Shown: positions 11,579-20,416, counted from the first letter of the stretch. The stretch is DNA of 24,228 nucleotides from Pseudonocardia broussonetiae (GCF_013155125.1 NZ_CP053566.1:1-24228); one strand, 5' to 3'. Notes: generated from the sequence alone by a model not told the origin. Program-made: numbers and translations.

Positions 11579-11755
11579 TCACGCCCGTCGACGACGACGG
11601 AGGTGGACGAGGAGCACGAGCACGAGCACCAGGCCGACGAACACCCCGAGCGACGGCAGCGCCGGCACGACCCAGTCATGGACCGTGCGCAGCACCCACG
11701 CCGCGAAGAGGAGTAGCAGCAGGAACATCAGCAGCCGCCCAAGCAGACCGCGCAT
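11579..11755 (-). CDS. 58 aa two-span membrane peptide, last gene of the spread operon
   Basis: The ATG at 11755-11753 overlaps the preceding stop as TGATG. Two hydrophobic stretches (residues about 7-22, rich in L/F; and 33-51, VFVGLVLVLVLLV) surround a short polar loop (RTVHDW). The end is HLRRRRRA, a positive tail likely to stay in the cytoplasm. Codon use matches the operon. Small membrane proteins of this kind, the Spd proteins, follow traB in many actinomycete plasmids and help plasmid spread between hyphal compartments. I infer an Spd-like role from position and topology, not from sequence similarity. Confidence 0.7.
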   Translation of the reverse strand: MRGLLGRLLMFLLLLLFAAWVLRTVHDWVVPALPSLGVFVGLVLVLVLLVHLRRRRRA

Positions 11756-12096
11756 CAGCCAGCCACCCGGTTCCAGCTGTAGTACGACTCCGGCAGCCGC
11801 ATGATGTTCGGCCCGCGCACCGGCGTCCGCGACCTACCGGCGTCACTGTCGACGTCTTCGGGGAGGTCCCCGCGCTCCTCCGGCAGCCGGACCAGCTCCT
11901 GCATCGCGGCGTCGTGCACGGCCTGCATCTGTGTGATGACTTCGCCGACGCGCCGCTCCGTCCGCTCGACCACGGTTTCCGGTCGGAGGTCGTTCAGCAC
12001 GAAGGCCGCGCCGACGCCGGCCCCGGCCATGAACGCGAACACCAGGCCGACGACGACGAGGACGACCACGGCGACGACGAGCCCGGTCACGGTCAC
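11755..12096 (-). CDS. 113 aa single-span membrane protein (Spd-like)
   Basis: The GTG at 12096 overlaps the preceding stop (GTGA); a TTG further upstream (12201) would give 148 aa but would read through the previous gene in the wrong frame. Residues about 4-30 form one strong membrane helix of mostly V, L, A and G. Residues 35-65 (ETVVERTERRVGEVITQMQAV and following) are a probable coiled coil. The rest is acidic and loose and ends YYSWNRVAG. The stop overlaps the next ATG. The position, coupled between two small operon genes after traB, supports a role as a spread protein; the family is not identified. Confidence 0.72.
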   Translation of the reverse strand: MTVTGLVVAVVVLVVVGLVFAFMAGAGVGAAFVLNDLRPETVVERTERRVGEVITQMQAVHDAAMQELVRLPEERGDLPEDVDSDAGRSRTPVRGPNIMRLPESYYSWNRVAG

Positions 12097-12485
12097 CGGC
12101 CGCGGTCCTGGTGGTCGCGGAGCCCCCCAGCGACCCCGGTGACGTGCCCGGCGTCGCTGTCGAGGACCCCCTCGTGACGACGGAGACGTTCGCGGGGCCA
12201 ACGACCTCGTTCTTGTCGGAGCTGACCTCGTTCTTGTCGGAGCTGACCTCGTTCTTGTCGGAGCTGACCTCGCTCTTCGGGGAGCTGACGTTCACGACCG
12301 CGGAGTACACGAACACCACGGGCGCGCTCGATGCCCGCGGTGCGACGCTCCTCCGCCCGCCGCACCGCCGCGCCCTGGTCCCGGCCAGCCAGGATGCTGC
12401 GCAGGGCCAGCGTCGCCGCGCTCCACGGCTTGCACTGACCCTCGATGTGGTGCAGGAGCAGCAGCGCGACGATCGTCCGGGTCAT
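12093..12485 (-). CDS. 130 aa heptad-repeat protein of the transfer operon (intact copy)
   Basis: Starts at ATG in a TGATG overlap with the 111 aa gene and ends in a GTGA overlap with the 113 aa gene, so coupling supports this frame at both ends. Residues 1-12 are hydrophobic (MTRTIVALLLLH), and residues 15-60 are helical and basic. Residues 68-95 consist of heptads, QLPEERG followed by three QLRQERG, which could form a short charged coiled coil. The C-terminus is Arg/Gly-rich. Base composition by codon position (lowest GC at position 2) also favours this frame downstream of the repeats. Family unknown. Copy 1 carries an extra G that shifts the frame. Confidence 0.68.
   Translation of the reverse strand: MTRTIVALLLLHHIEGQCKPWSAATLALRSILAGRDQGAAVRRAEERRTAGIERARGVRVLRGRERQLPEERGQLRQERGQLRQERGQLRQERGRWPRERLRRHEGVLDSDAGHVTGVAGGLRDHQDRGR
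12203..12286. repeat. 21-bp tandem repeats, copy 2
   Basis: Same array as in copy 1 (three exact units plus one degenerate), but all four units are 21 nt long, so the heptad-coding frame stays open. Confidence 0.9.
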
Positions 12486-12820
12486 CAGCCCTGCGCCTGC
12501 TCAGCGACGAGCCCGGCAACCCCGGCCGACGCGATGTCGACCACGGCATCGACACGGCCGCGCGTCTCCGGGCACTCCGCCGCCGCCGCCTCGCCCATCC
12601 GGCTCATGTTGGCCACCGAGCGCACCCCGACATGGGCGACCCACTCAAGGCCCCGGATACGGAACCCCTGGACGATCACCCGGCCCTTCTGGAGGCCGAC
12701 CTCCCGCTTCACCGCGCTGCGCACGTCGCGCGGCATCGACGTCAGCGACGTCAGACCCAGCACGTCGGCCGGATCGCCGTCGCGACCGTTGCCCCGCAGG
12801 GACTCAAGCCATCCACTCAT
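12485..12820 (-). CDS. Unknown 111 aa protein of the transfer operon, copy 2
   Basis: Identical to the gene at 365-700. Here the downstream TGATG overlap leads into the intact 130 aa gene, so this copy shows the operon in its working order. Confidence 0.72.
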   Translation of the reverse strand: MSGWLESLRGNGRDGDPADVLGLTSLTSMPRDVRSAVKREVGLQKGRVIVQGFRIRGLEWVAHVGVRSVANMSRMGEAAAAECPETRGRVDAVVDIASAGVAGLVAEQAQG

Positions 12821-12832
12821 GTCATAACCCTT

Positions 12833-14168
12833 CTAGTTCGCCGCGATTTGCGGACGCATCGCCAGCGGCTCGAGTTCGGCCGCCGTCTTCCTGATGAGGT
12901 CATCCGGGCACCAGGTGAAGCGGACGCACACCGGGATGCCGGAGTCCTCCGAGACCACGAACGCGACGCCCGCGCCGCCGGCCTTGGGCGGCGGGATCTG
13001 GTCGCAGACCGCGCCGGCCTCGTACATGCCGGCCCCGAGCACGAGGTCGACCATCGGCTTACGCAGCCGCATGGCCACGGCCGTCGGGAAGAGGTCGCGG
13101 AAGTTCAGGACCTCCTTGCGCGGGTCCTGCAGCGCGCCGATGACGACGAAGCCGGCCGCCCGACCGAGCACGAGAATGGCCGACAGGGCCTTCTCGGCCC
13201 GCTCCCGAAGCTTGCGATCGGGCATGAGCGCCGAGAGGTAGCCCAGCTCGTCGATGAACAAGACGTTCACCGGGTGCAGCACCGACGGCTCAGCCCGGCG
13301 GGCGTGGCCGGCGAGTCCTTCGGCACGCTCGAGCATCTCGGCCGCGGCGCGCTCGAGGAGCTGGACGGCCTGCTCGTCGGTGTTGGCGTAGCGGTCGCCG
13401 AAGAAGCCGCGGCCCATGGCGAGCTCAAGACGCTTGGGGTCGATGCCCCAGAAGCGCACGACGCCGGCCTTGGCCGCCGGCAAGAGAGCCAGCGCCGCCG
13501 ACCAGACGACACTCCCCTTTCCGGCCCCGGTGATGCCGGCGATGAGGATGTGAGAATCCAGGAACGGCAGCGCGAACGGCTGACCGCCCTCCGTGGTGCC
13601 GACGACGACCGACGCCAGACGCTCACGCCAGTCGACGCCCTCGACCGGCTCCGCCTCGTTCATCACGAACTCGCGCGCCTCAAGCGGCTGGTAGCCAGCG
13701 AGCAGCGTCAGCGAGCCGTCGCCGTTGTCCCGGAAGCGCACCGCCGCGACGGCGTAGGCCAGGGCGAACGCCGGAGCCGCCCGCTCCCAGTCGGCCAGGC
13801 TCTGCCCGAACAGCGGGCGGATGCGCGCGTTGAGCACCGCGCCGTTGCCGATGAGCCGGCTCAGGCCCGGATAGACGACGTTGTCGCGGTCGTCGCGGGT
13901 GGTCAGACGCCGCTCCCGGCAGACCGCCCGGAAGCGCCGGCGCACGTTGTGCTCGAACATCCAGCCAGCGGCCAGCGAGTGCTGCACCGCGAGGCAGCAG
14001 ACCGCCCCTGTCACGACGATGAGCACCGCCGCGCCGAGTGCCCCGTAGACGCCGGCCTGCACCAGCGGCCGCACCAGGCCGACGCAGAGCGCCAACAGCA
14101 GGACGGCGCCCGGCCAGCAAGGCCCGCGCCGTCCGCATCGTCTCGTAGTGGTAGCTCGTACTCGCCAC
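12833..14168 (-). pseudogene. traB: TraB-like translocase, copy 2, with a one-base frameshift
   Basis: The sequence equals the intact gene at 713-2047 except for one extra C near 14110 (GCGCCCGG against GCGCCGG). From GTG 14168 only the first ~20 residues are in the correct frame; the remainder, from the first membrane segment on with Walker A and B, is open as a 420-codon frame ending at 12833. The change lies in a C run and the other copy is whole, so a sequencing error is more likely than real inactivation. Confidence 0.8.
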
Positions 14169-14197
14169 CGTTGCGTCCCTCCGAAGAAGCCGGCCCG

Positions 14198-14638
14198 CTA
14201 GGACGCGGCCGCCTTACCCAAGCCGGCGGGCTGAATCCCGTCGGCCGACAGCCACGTACTGAAGCCGTTGCCCTCGCGCTTCGGCGTCACGCCGAACGTC
14301 AGGCTCACCAGCTCGATGGACTGCCCGCGCTCGAACTTCTCCGTCGGGTCGACCTGCATTGGCACGGTCACGGTCAACAGGTCTTCCTTGACCCGCAGCC
14401 CCCGCGTCGTCTCCGCGAGCACGCGCACCGCCCAGATAGGCGTGCCGTTACTGGTCTGCTTCTGAGGGCCGGCGACATTGCCCTGCGGCACGTAGGCCGT
14501 CTTGGGCATCGCTCCCCGGAACTCGATGTTGCTGAAGGTCTCCGGTGCCACCTTCACGGTGTCGAGCATGTTGACCGCCTTCCGCGAAGCCCGCGGCTCC
14601 GCAGTAGTTGCTGTTGACCATGGGTCGGATGGGTTCAT
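14198..14638 (-). CDS. Unknown 146 aa protein, copy 2
   Basis: Identical protein to 2077-2517. The upstream T run is four here instead of five, which shortens the gap between GGAG and the ATG to nine bases and opens an in-frame extension to 14665. The internal position of the binding site still favours the ATG at 14638. Confidence 0.75.
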   Translation of the reverse strand: MNPSDPWSTATTAEPRASRKAVNMLDTVKVAPETFSNIEFRGAMPKTAYVPQGNVAGPQKQTSNGTPIWAVRVLAETTRGLRVKEDLLTVTVPMQVDPTEKFERGQSIELVSLTFGVTPKREGNGFSTWLSADGIQPAGLGKAAAS

Positions 14639-14769
14639 CTGGGTTTTCTCCTGGCGCGCCGCCACCTCTGCCCACCCGTTACTTGATCTTCAACACCGGT
14701 AGTATGCCCCTACCTACCTCAGCTAGGAGCCACTACAGTTGTACCTAGAACCTAACATGATAGTGGGCG

Positions 14770-15177
14770 GTGGTCAACGCGATGGTGTCTGACAGCGACG
14801 TCGACGACGACCCGGACCGGCTCAACATCGGCTGGTCAACGGGCGTTCGTAACAGCAGCTCAAACGAGCCAGCGCCGCCATCTAAGCCACCCCCGGCCCC
14901 TGATTACGTCGACCGAGCGTTCTACGACTTGGGCAGCCTCATGGAGCAGGCGGCCATGCTGAAGAACATTTCGCCTAGCCGCCAAATGGTCACCCCTCAG
15001 GTGCTCATCAACATGCGAAAGATGGCCGATGGCATACAAGACGTAACACGTCGCTTTATGCTGCATGCCTTACGTGACCAGATCATTACCCAAAAACAGG
15101 CAGCAGAAATAATCGGGGTACACGAAAACACTGTTGCTCGATGGGTCAAGGAAGACCAGGCTCGTCGTCAGACCTAG
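14770..15177 (+). CDS. HTH protein (135 aa), copy 2
   Basis: Identical to 2650-3057, including the C-terminal helix-turn-helix and the alternative ATG twelve bases inside. Confidence 0.78.
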   Translation: MVNAMVSDSDVDDDPDRLNIGWSTGVRNSSSNEPAPPSKPPPAPDYVDRAFYDLGSLMEQAAMLKNISPSRQMVTPQVLINMRKMADGIQDVTRRFMLHALRDQIITQKQAAEIIGVHENTVARWVKEDQARRQT

Positions 15178-15182
15178 TCATA

Positions 15183-15215
15183 ATTGCGCATTTGTTCTAC
15201 AATGTAATGCGCAAT
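15183..15215 (+). promoter_or_regulatory. Inverted-repeat operator with embedded -10 box, copy 2
   Basis: Same 10-bp arms (15183-15192 and 15206-15215) and TACAAT between them as at 3063-3095. Confidence 0.72.
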
Positions 15216-15480
15216 GGAGCAAATACCAGACCCAATCGACGAATTATTGATAAGCGTACAGCGTGGCCTTGACGAGGTTCAGCAGAAGACTGACCCTGTC
15301 GAGTGGATTACTGCAATGCACGGTTTAATTAACCACCTTGAGACTGGTCAGCGTAACTTACTCCTTGACGCAATTGAAGACGGCATAATGACGAGAAAAA
15401 CCGCGGCAGAGATACAACACGTCCACCCCCACACCATCAGCCGATGGTTGACCGCCCGCCAGGTCGAGCAGCAACAGTAA
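15214..15480 (+). CDS. HTH protein (88 aa), copy 2
   Basis: Identical to 3094-3360. The start again overlaps the operator arm. Confidence 0.78.
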   Translation: MEQIPDPIDELLISVQRGLDEVQQKTDPVEWITAMHGLINHLETGQRNLLLDAIEDGIMTRKTAAEIQHVHPHTISRWLTARQVEQQQ

Positions 15481-15681
15481 CGTCCGGTTCATCCCCTGCT
15501 CCCCTTGACTGTATTTATGGCCGACGGCAGCTATCAAGGGTGCTTCGCATCGCTTCGCGACGGCCTCCGGCCGCCCTTGACAGCCACCGACGTCCACAAA
15601 ACGCGGCGGGTATCAGGGAATGCCCCTCGACTGGTCTATCTCCACTCCCCCGCAGCAGTCCACCCCAACCCCCACCGACCA

Positions 15682-15724
15682 AAACGCCCCCCAGGAGCCA
15701 CATAGCGGCCGCTGAGGGGCGTTT
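15682..15724. terminator. Hairpin terminator between convergent operons, copy 2
   Basis: Same 9-bp stem AAACGCCCC/GGGGCGTTT as at 3562-3604. Confidence 0.6.
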
Positions 15725-15762
15725 ACTAACACAGACGAGACTTTATGCCGAGCCGCCGGCCA

Positions 15763-16134
15763 CTAACGCCTGCCGCCCCCGGAATTCTCAATCTCGTTAA
15801 TTACCTGGTCGCGCAGACTGGCGTCATCGGCCGCGAGCATGATGAGCGCCTTGAGCACATCCAACTTATCGACGCGACGCTCAAGCCGGCGGCGGGCCGC
15901 CATGGCCAACTCATCGAACGCGAGGGCCAGCTGCGGGTCGAGGTTCGCCGTGAACTTGCTCGTCCGCTGCTTCGCCGTCCGCACCGGCTCCGGCGTCGTC
16001 ACCGCTACCGGCACCTCGGCCACGACTTCGTCCGGTACTTCCGGTGCCGGTGCAGCCGGCGGGGCGCTGCGGGCTGCCAGCAGTCCCCTGCTCAACGCGC
16101 CCTTGGTGTCGCCGGCACGTCGTCGCGTGTTCAC
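15763..16134 (-). CDS. parB: RHH centromere-binding partition protein, copy 2
   Basis: Identical to 3643-4014, with the same GTGA overlap with parA and internal AGGAGGTGA. Confidence 0.78.
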   Translation of the reverse strand: MNTRRRAGDTKGALSRGLLAARSAPPAAPAPEVPDEVVAEVPVAVTTPEPVRTAKQRTSKFTANLDPQLALAFDELAMAARRRLERRVDKLDVLKALIMLAADDASLRDQVINEIENSGGGRR

Positions 16135-16742
16135 GCCGTCACCTCCTGCGTCAGCTCCGTGAGAACCCGCTCGTAGTCGCCCAGCTCAGGCGGCACCGAG
16201 CCGAAGGACAGGCCGTAGCGTTCAAGCAGCCGAATCTCCGTCTCGAAGACCGGGACACCCAGCTCATCGAGCAGACCCCGCGCCTCGGCCGCCGTCCGAG
16301 TGCCGCTGCGGACCTGGACCAGGAGCACCGTCGCGCGCAGCGGGTGGAGCTCGTCGACCTCCGCCGCCAGCTCGACCGTCTTCGGCACCTCGTGCAGCTC
16401 CGCCGTCGAGGGCCGGACCGGGATAATCAGGTCGTCGGACAGCATCAGCGCCTGACGCAGCAACGAGGGGTTCTTCGGGCCGACATCGAAGACGATGTGC
16501 TCGTAATCCGCGAGCATCGGACCGGCCTTCTTGGCGAGGTCACGGGTCGGCAGGTGCAACACGATGCACTGCGCCGCCGGCCAGTCCTCCCCTGCCGTCT
16601 CGGACCACTCGTAGCACTGCGGCTGTTCCGGGTCGGCGTCAACGAGCAGCGTCCGGCCGGACCGGGACAGACCGAGCGCCAGGTGCACGGCGGTCGTCGT
16701 CTTGCCGACACCGCCCTTGAGGTTCCCTACGCAGATTTTCAT
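16131..16742 (-). CDS. parA: ParA partition ATPase, copy 2
   Basis: Identical to 4011-4622, with the same choice of start (ATG 16742-16740, preceded by the TTGACG/CACAAT promoter in the iterons). Confidence 0.9.
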   Translation of the reverse strand: MKICVGNLKGGVGKTTTAVHLALGLSRSGRTLLVDADPEQPQCYEWSETAGEDWPAAQCIVLHLPTRDLAKKAGPMLADYEHIVFDVGPKNPSLLRQALMLSDDLIIPVRPSTAELHEVPKTVELAAEVDELHPLRATVLLVQVRSGTRTAAEARGLLDELGVPVFETEIRLLERYGLSFGSVPPELGDYERVLTELTQEVTA

Positions 16743-16754
16743 CTTGATCATTGT

Positions 16755-16866
16755 GACGGGTCGCCGTCTAGCCGTCAAGCCGTTTGACCGTTCCACCGTC
16801 ACGACGGTTACCCGTCAGACCGTCAGACCGTTTACCCGTATTGCCGTTTAAACGGCTAGCCGTCTA
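16755..16866. repeat. 8-bp iteron array (centromere), copy 2
   Basis: Identical to 4635-4746, again with 14 phased units and inverted units at steps of 48 bp. Confidence 0.88.
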
Positions 16867-16867
16867 A

Positions 16868-16884
16868 GTCAATGGCTCATTGAC
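16868..16884. promoter_or_regulatory. Palindromic operator site 1, copy 2
   Basis: GTCAATG-GCT-CATTGAC, as at 4748-4764. Here the in-frame stop of the HTH gene (16879-16877) visibly falls inside it. Confidence 0.7.
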
Positions 16885-17251
16885 GCGGCCGAGTCTTACC
16901 GCCGGCAGCCGTACCAGCAGGTTTGCCCCTGTCAGGGCTAATCAGGCGCGACCAGCGAGCTTGCGCCGCCTGCCGGCTACTCAGACCGGCGTCGACCGCA
17001 CCAGCTACTTGCTCCCAGGTCAGACCACGGTCGTACTTGAGGTGCCGGACCAGGTTGCGCTCGTGGTAGTCGGCGAGCCAGCGCAGCTCCTGGCACAGCG
17101 CGTACCAGATGGCCGGGGCATCGTCGGGCAGGTGAGCCCCGTCGCTGGCCTGCTGCGCGAACATGTCGAGGGCCGCCGCGACCGAGGGCTGACCATCGGT
17201 GGGATACCAGCCAGCATCAATAAGTTTCTGAATAGTTACATCGTATTTCAT
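16877..17251 (-). CDS. HTH regulator upstream of the partition locus, copy 2 (full-length, 124 aa)
   Basis: With three G instead of four near 16938, the frame continues past ISP through DRGKPAGTAAGGKTRPRQ, a basic tail, to the TGA inside the palindrome. This is probably the true gene end. The start at ATG 17251 is again six bases behind the TATCGT -10 box. The helix-turn-helix lies at residues 77-100. Function as in copy 1: inferred repressor of itself and possibly of the partition operon. Confidence 0.75.
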   Translation of the reverse strand: MKYDVTIQKLIDAGWYPTDGQPSVAAALDMFAQQASDGAHLPDDAPAIWYALCQELRWLADYHERNLVRHLKYDRGLTWEQVAGAVDAGLSSRQAAQARWSRLISPDRGKPAGTAAGGKTRPRQ

Positions 17252-17281
17252 ATCTCCACGATAGGGGAGTGGTGCGCTACT

Positions 17282-17298
17282 GTCAATGAGGCATTGAC
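17282..17298. promoter_or_regulatory. Palindromic operator site 2, copy 2
   Basis: GTCAATG-AGG-CATTGAC over the -35 box of the HTH gene promoter, as at 5163-5179. Confidence 0.72.
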
Positions 17299-17340
17299 GC
17301 GCTCTATCTGTCATGGCGTTGACGATTAGGGAAGCGCTAG

Positions 17341-17961
17341 TGCTTTAGATGACATCACCAGACGTCACTCTGACACCGCACTGATGTCGTCCGGGACCGT
17401 CGGACCCCCGGATAGGGTCGTGCATACGCCCCCTGCACGGTTACCGACAGGTATGCCAAGGTGGATGTGCAGTGGAAGTTACAACTGCTGATCGTCCGAG
17501 CCCGCCAGCCAGACGGGTTTGGCCATCCAGCTACAGACGGACCAGCAGCTACCACCTGTCCAGCACGACCCACTGACGTCTCTCCCGCAGGTCACCGTTC
17601 CGGGTCCGGCACGCCCGGGGAGGGCCTAGACCAATGACGTCATGTTCGAACAGTCGAACGGCGTGTCGTGCATCCAGGACGGCTCTACAGCCTCGTGACC
17701 AGCAGCTATAGCTGACGTCAGCGTGATGCTGACATGACGTCACGTCGGTGTCCACGAGGGGTGTCGGACCCTGCCGTTACCGTATGGAGTGGAAGTTGCA
17801 CCGCTGTCGTTCGACCCGTCATCCAGTCGGGGTCGCAACGACGCAGGAGACGGAACCGTTCAACGACGAACGGGGCCCCCGCTGCGAACGAGGGCCCCGC
17901 TCTGTGTCAGCTCCCACGCAAGGCCCTTGGAGAGGTCACCCACACATGAGGAGTGTCTGAC
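17341..17961. other. Palindrome-rich gene-free region, copy 2
   Basis: Same as 5222-5841 apart from one extra C near 17429. The TGACGTCA sites lie at 17635, 17713 and 17735, and the GC hairpin at 17871-17899. Confidence 0.6.
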
Positions 17962-18177
17962 ATGGCTTACGAGCTCACCGTACCGGGGGAGGCCAACCAT
18001 GGCCTCATCCGGCACCTGATGGTGCTGGTCACGAGCATGATGCGGTACCTGGCGCCGAGCCTGTACTGCCGCTCGTGGGCCCCGTGGTGTCGCATCATCA
18101 TCACCGTCGTCGTGATCGTCGTCCTGGTCGCCGGCGTCCAGCTGCTCGGGCAGCTCCTGCCCGTGTACACGATGTAA
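17962..18177 (+). CDS. Small single-span membrane protein (71 aa), copy 2
   Basis: Identical to 5842-6057, with GAGGAG upstream of the ATG. Confidence 0.72.
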   Translation: MAYELTVPGEANHGLIRHLMVLVTSMMRYLAPSLYCRSWAPWCRIIITVVVIVVLVAGVQLLGQLLPVYTM

Positions 18178-18200
18178 GCACGGCACCCTGACAGTCTCGA

Positions 18201-18234
18201 GCTCCCGCTGATCAACTCCTTGGTCGGCGGGAGC
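18201..18234. terminator. 15-bp hairpin terminator, copy 2
   Basis: Same structure as 6081-6114. Confidence 0.75.
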
Positions 18235-18264
18235 CCTTGACGCGACGCAGTCGCCTACGAGCTC

Positions 18265-18657
18265 CTAGTAGTGGATGTTCGAGATCTTGTTACTGTTCGC
18301 AGTCGCGACAGTCACTCCACCTGGATAGAGCCCGTAGAGACTCACCAGCTCGACCTCAAACCGGGCAGTGATTTCGTCATCACCCGAGTCGTGGTCAAGA
18401 ACTCCATCAAGGCCGACAGAGCGGGCGTACGAGAGCGCGTGAGACCCAGGCGACTTGATCTCCCAAACGCCGAGGTAAAGCAGCTTGTCAGAAGAGTCGT
18501 CGCCAGTGATCCAGCAGCGAACTCGATACTTGACACGCTGGCCAACCTCAACCCCCTCGAAATGGCTAAGGTTGATCTGGCACTTGGCGTTCACCTCCAC
18601 GATCTTCAGCTTCTCGTTCTTTGGAGCGGACAGGTGGGCGTTGACAATTGTGGGCAT
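18265..18657 (-). CDS. Unknown beta-rich 130 aa protein, copy 2
   Basis: Identical to 6145-6537, with AGGAG six bases before the ATG. Confidence 0.72.
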   Translation of the reverse strand: MPTIVNAHLSAPKNEKLKIVEVNAKCQINLSHFEGVEVGQRVKYRVRCWITGDDSSDKLLYLGVWEIKSPGSHALSYARSVGLDGVLDHDSGDDEITARFEVELVSLYGLYPGGVTVATANSNKISNIHY

Positions 18658-18854
18658 CCCAGGCTCCTAACCTGATTGGTCAACACCGGCCGAGCTATGG
18701 CCGGTCAGCGCGCTCTGTGAGCTTCGCTGAAATCAGAATGCGGGCTATCATGATCATTCTGGACAGCCGCCAACGGATCTCGACGGATGCCATCGTCCCG
18801 TGATGAACTACAACAGGATTTGACAGTTGCTGACACCCGTCGAGGGGGACGCTC

Positions 18855-19529
18855 GTGGCCAAGCTTGCAATGCCTGACCTGCCCGAAGGGCGTCTCAAGG
18901 AGCTCATGCGGGCACTGCACGAGCTCCACGCCCGAGCGGGCTGGCCGAGTACTCGAGAGATCGCCCACAGTCAAGACTTCAGCTACACCACAGTCCATCA
19001 GCTATTCACAAAAACTAATCAACTGCCAAAACTGCCCGTTTTACTAGCCATCGTCTCGAATCTCGCCTCAATATCCGACCCGAATAGGGAAGAACAAATA
19101 CTTGATAAATTTGACGCACTATGGTGCGCAGCTGCAGCTACACCACCTGCTGGAACTGAGCCTACGTGGAGTAAGGACCGCCTAGACTTGGCACACTATT
19201 TTCTAGAATACAACGGCGATCTAGTACTTCCTGTTCTCGGAACCCAGGAAAAAGTTGTTTTATCCATGCTGCTTGACAGCTACTCTCTCAATCAAATTAA
19301 TGCAGAAATGTGGGCAGGGCCGAAATCCTTGCGCATTGTTTACCCAATCAATAGTGAGTACGCCACCCGGTTATTTGAGAAACTATGCATGAATTTCGGA
19401 GCGCGAACACATCCGGAAGCGCGGCCTCGTTTTCGGGGCCGGGTTTACAATCCAAACGCAAACATGCAATATCTGCGTCGAACCCGATTTAACGTATTAC
19501 ATTTAGAATCGGTAATTGCCGACGTATAA
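18855..19529 (+). CDS. HTH protein with AT-rich C-terminal domain (224 aa), copy 2
   Basis: Identical to 6735-7409. The composition change inside the gene is therefore not a sequencing effect of one copy. Confidence 0.75.
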   Translation: MAKLAMPDLPEGRLKELMRALHELHARAGWPSTREIAHSQDFSYTTVHQLFTKTNQLPKLPVLLAIVSNLASISDPNREEQILDKFDALWCAAAATPPAGTEPTWSKDRLDLAHYFLEYNGDLVLPVLGTQEKVVLSMLLDSYSLNQINAEMWAGPKSLRIVYPINSEYATRLFEKLCMNFGARTHPEARPRFRGRVYNPNANMQYLRRTRFNVLHLESVIADV

Positions 19530-19577
19530 ATGAATCGACCGATACCAAAGTTCGCACAATGTATCTTCTGCGACGTC

Positions 19578-19645
19578 TCTACCAGGGGTGAGCCTAACTC
19601 AGACTTTAATTTGAGCTTGTCAAATTTCGGCTCACCCCTGGTAGA
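19578..19645. repeat. 17-bp inverted repeat, copy 2
   Basis: Arms 19578-19594 and 19629-19645, identical to 7458-7525. Confidence 0.85.
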
Positions 19646-19652
19646 AAACCTA

Positions 19653-19787
19653 CTAGACCATAACAAGTAGCATCAGCTGTGGCTGAACTACAATAAGGCC
19701 AAGTAGCAACAGAAGCAACAACAGCCACGAACCTGATTTGTTGCGAAATGCTAGATTGACTTCAAAACGAAAATTGCCCTTCCACAT
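19653..19787 (-). CDS. 44 aa leucine-rich membrane peptide, copy 2
   Basis: Identical to 7533-7667, with the same GGAG and promoter upstream. Confidence 0.6.
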   Translation of the reverse strand: MWKGNFRFEVNLAFRNKSGSWLLLLLLLLGLIVVQPQLMLLVMV

Positions 19788-20150
19788 GACGTTCTCCACA
19801 TCAAACTAACTAGGGAACCCGAAGCCAGCCCAACGGCTGGAACTCGGGAGGAACGCCAGAGGTGACGCGCCTACCTATAGGGTAGACAGGGCTTAAATAA
19901 TGATCAATACTTCGATGAGTTCCTTTTTCTTTTCCGACACTCTCATTCAGTGTCAGCAGAACCAGTAAGGAACTGGCTCATCCTGTCCGCATAGGCAACG
20001 TCTTCCGCCGGGCGCGCGGCAGTCAGGAGAGCAACTGCACAGCGCCCCGAGCAGGCCACGGCAGCGAACGATCACTGAGCCGAGTAACGCTCACCGACTA
20101 GCCCTTATTTCCTCGACCTGCACCCAGTGCCTGGGCAGCCGTACGTAGCC

Positions 20151-20174
20151 GAGTACGCGGCCCCTGCGTACTCT
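20151..20174 (+). promoter_or_regulatory. Toxin-antitoxin operator and -10 box, copy 2
   Basis: GAGTACGC/GCGTACTC repeat with TACTCT, as at 8031-8054. Confidence 0.7.
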
Positions 20175-20181
20175 CCGGGGT

Positions 20182-20416
20182 ATGAGCGCCGAGCGTGTCA
20201 CCGTGAGCTTCGAACCAGCGATCGCCCAACGGGTCCGCCAGTGCGGCTCGCGGGTCCGTGGAGGTCAGAGCGGCTACCTGGCCAGGCTCGTGCAGCAGGA
20301 CGCCGTGAGGGAGGCTGGGGAGGCGCTCGCCCTCTGGTACGCCGAGCAAGGCGGGGGAGCAGTACGTCGTCGACGCGCTGACCGAAGCCGCGGCCGCGCA
20401 GGACCAGGCTTCGTGA
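20182..20416 (+). pseudogene. RHH antitoxin, copy 2, frameshifted into the toxin frame
   Basis: One extra G in a G run near 20352 (GCGGGGGAGC against GCGGGGAGC) shifts the frame after residue 58. The shifted frame has no stop before the toxin, so it reads as one 180 aa antitoxin-toxin fusion (20182-20724). The run is a homopolymer and copy 1 is intact, so I treat this as a probable sequencing error. A real fusion would lose the antitoxin tail and is unlikely to be tolerated beside an active toxin. Confidence 0.7.

Larger units (their letters stand above)
1..12121. repeat. First copy of a ~12.12 kb head-to-tail tandem unit (plasmid monomer)
   Basis: Every stretch of this segment recurs in the same order and orientation about 12,120 bases later. 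The differences seen are one-base indels near 157-161 (G5 here, G4 later), 1989 (C2 here, C3 later), 2523-2527 (T5/T4), 4815-4818 (G4/G3), 5310-5313 (C3/C4), 8232-8236 (G4/G5) and 8722-8726 (A5/A4), one substitution at 11542 (G here, A at 23662), and the first base. No integrase, transposase or att-like core was seen at the junction (around 12109-12129), which cuts through the middle of a gene. This is what a circular plasmid read round twice gives. A true plasmid dimer would look the same. Confidence 0.97.

Noticed and set aside
12100..12130. Attachment site of a tandemly integrated element
   Set aside because: No integrase, excisionase or tRNA end is present, and the unit junction falls within a coding operon without any break in gene order.
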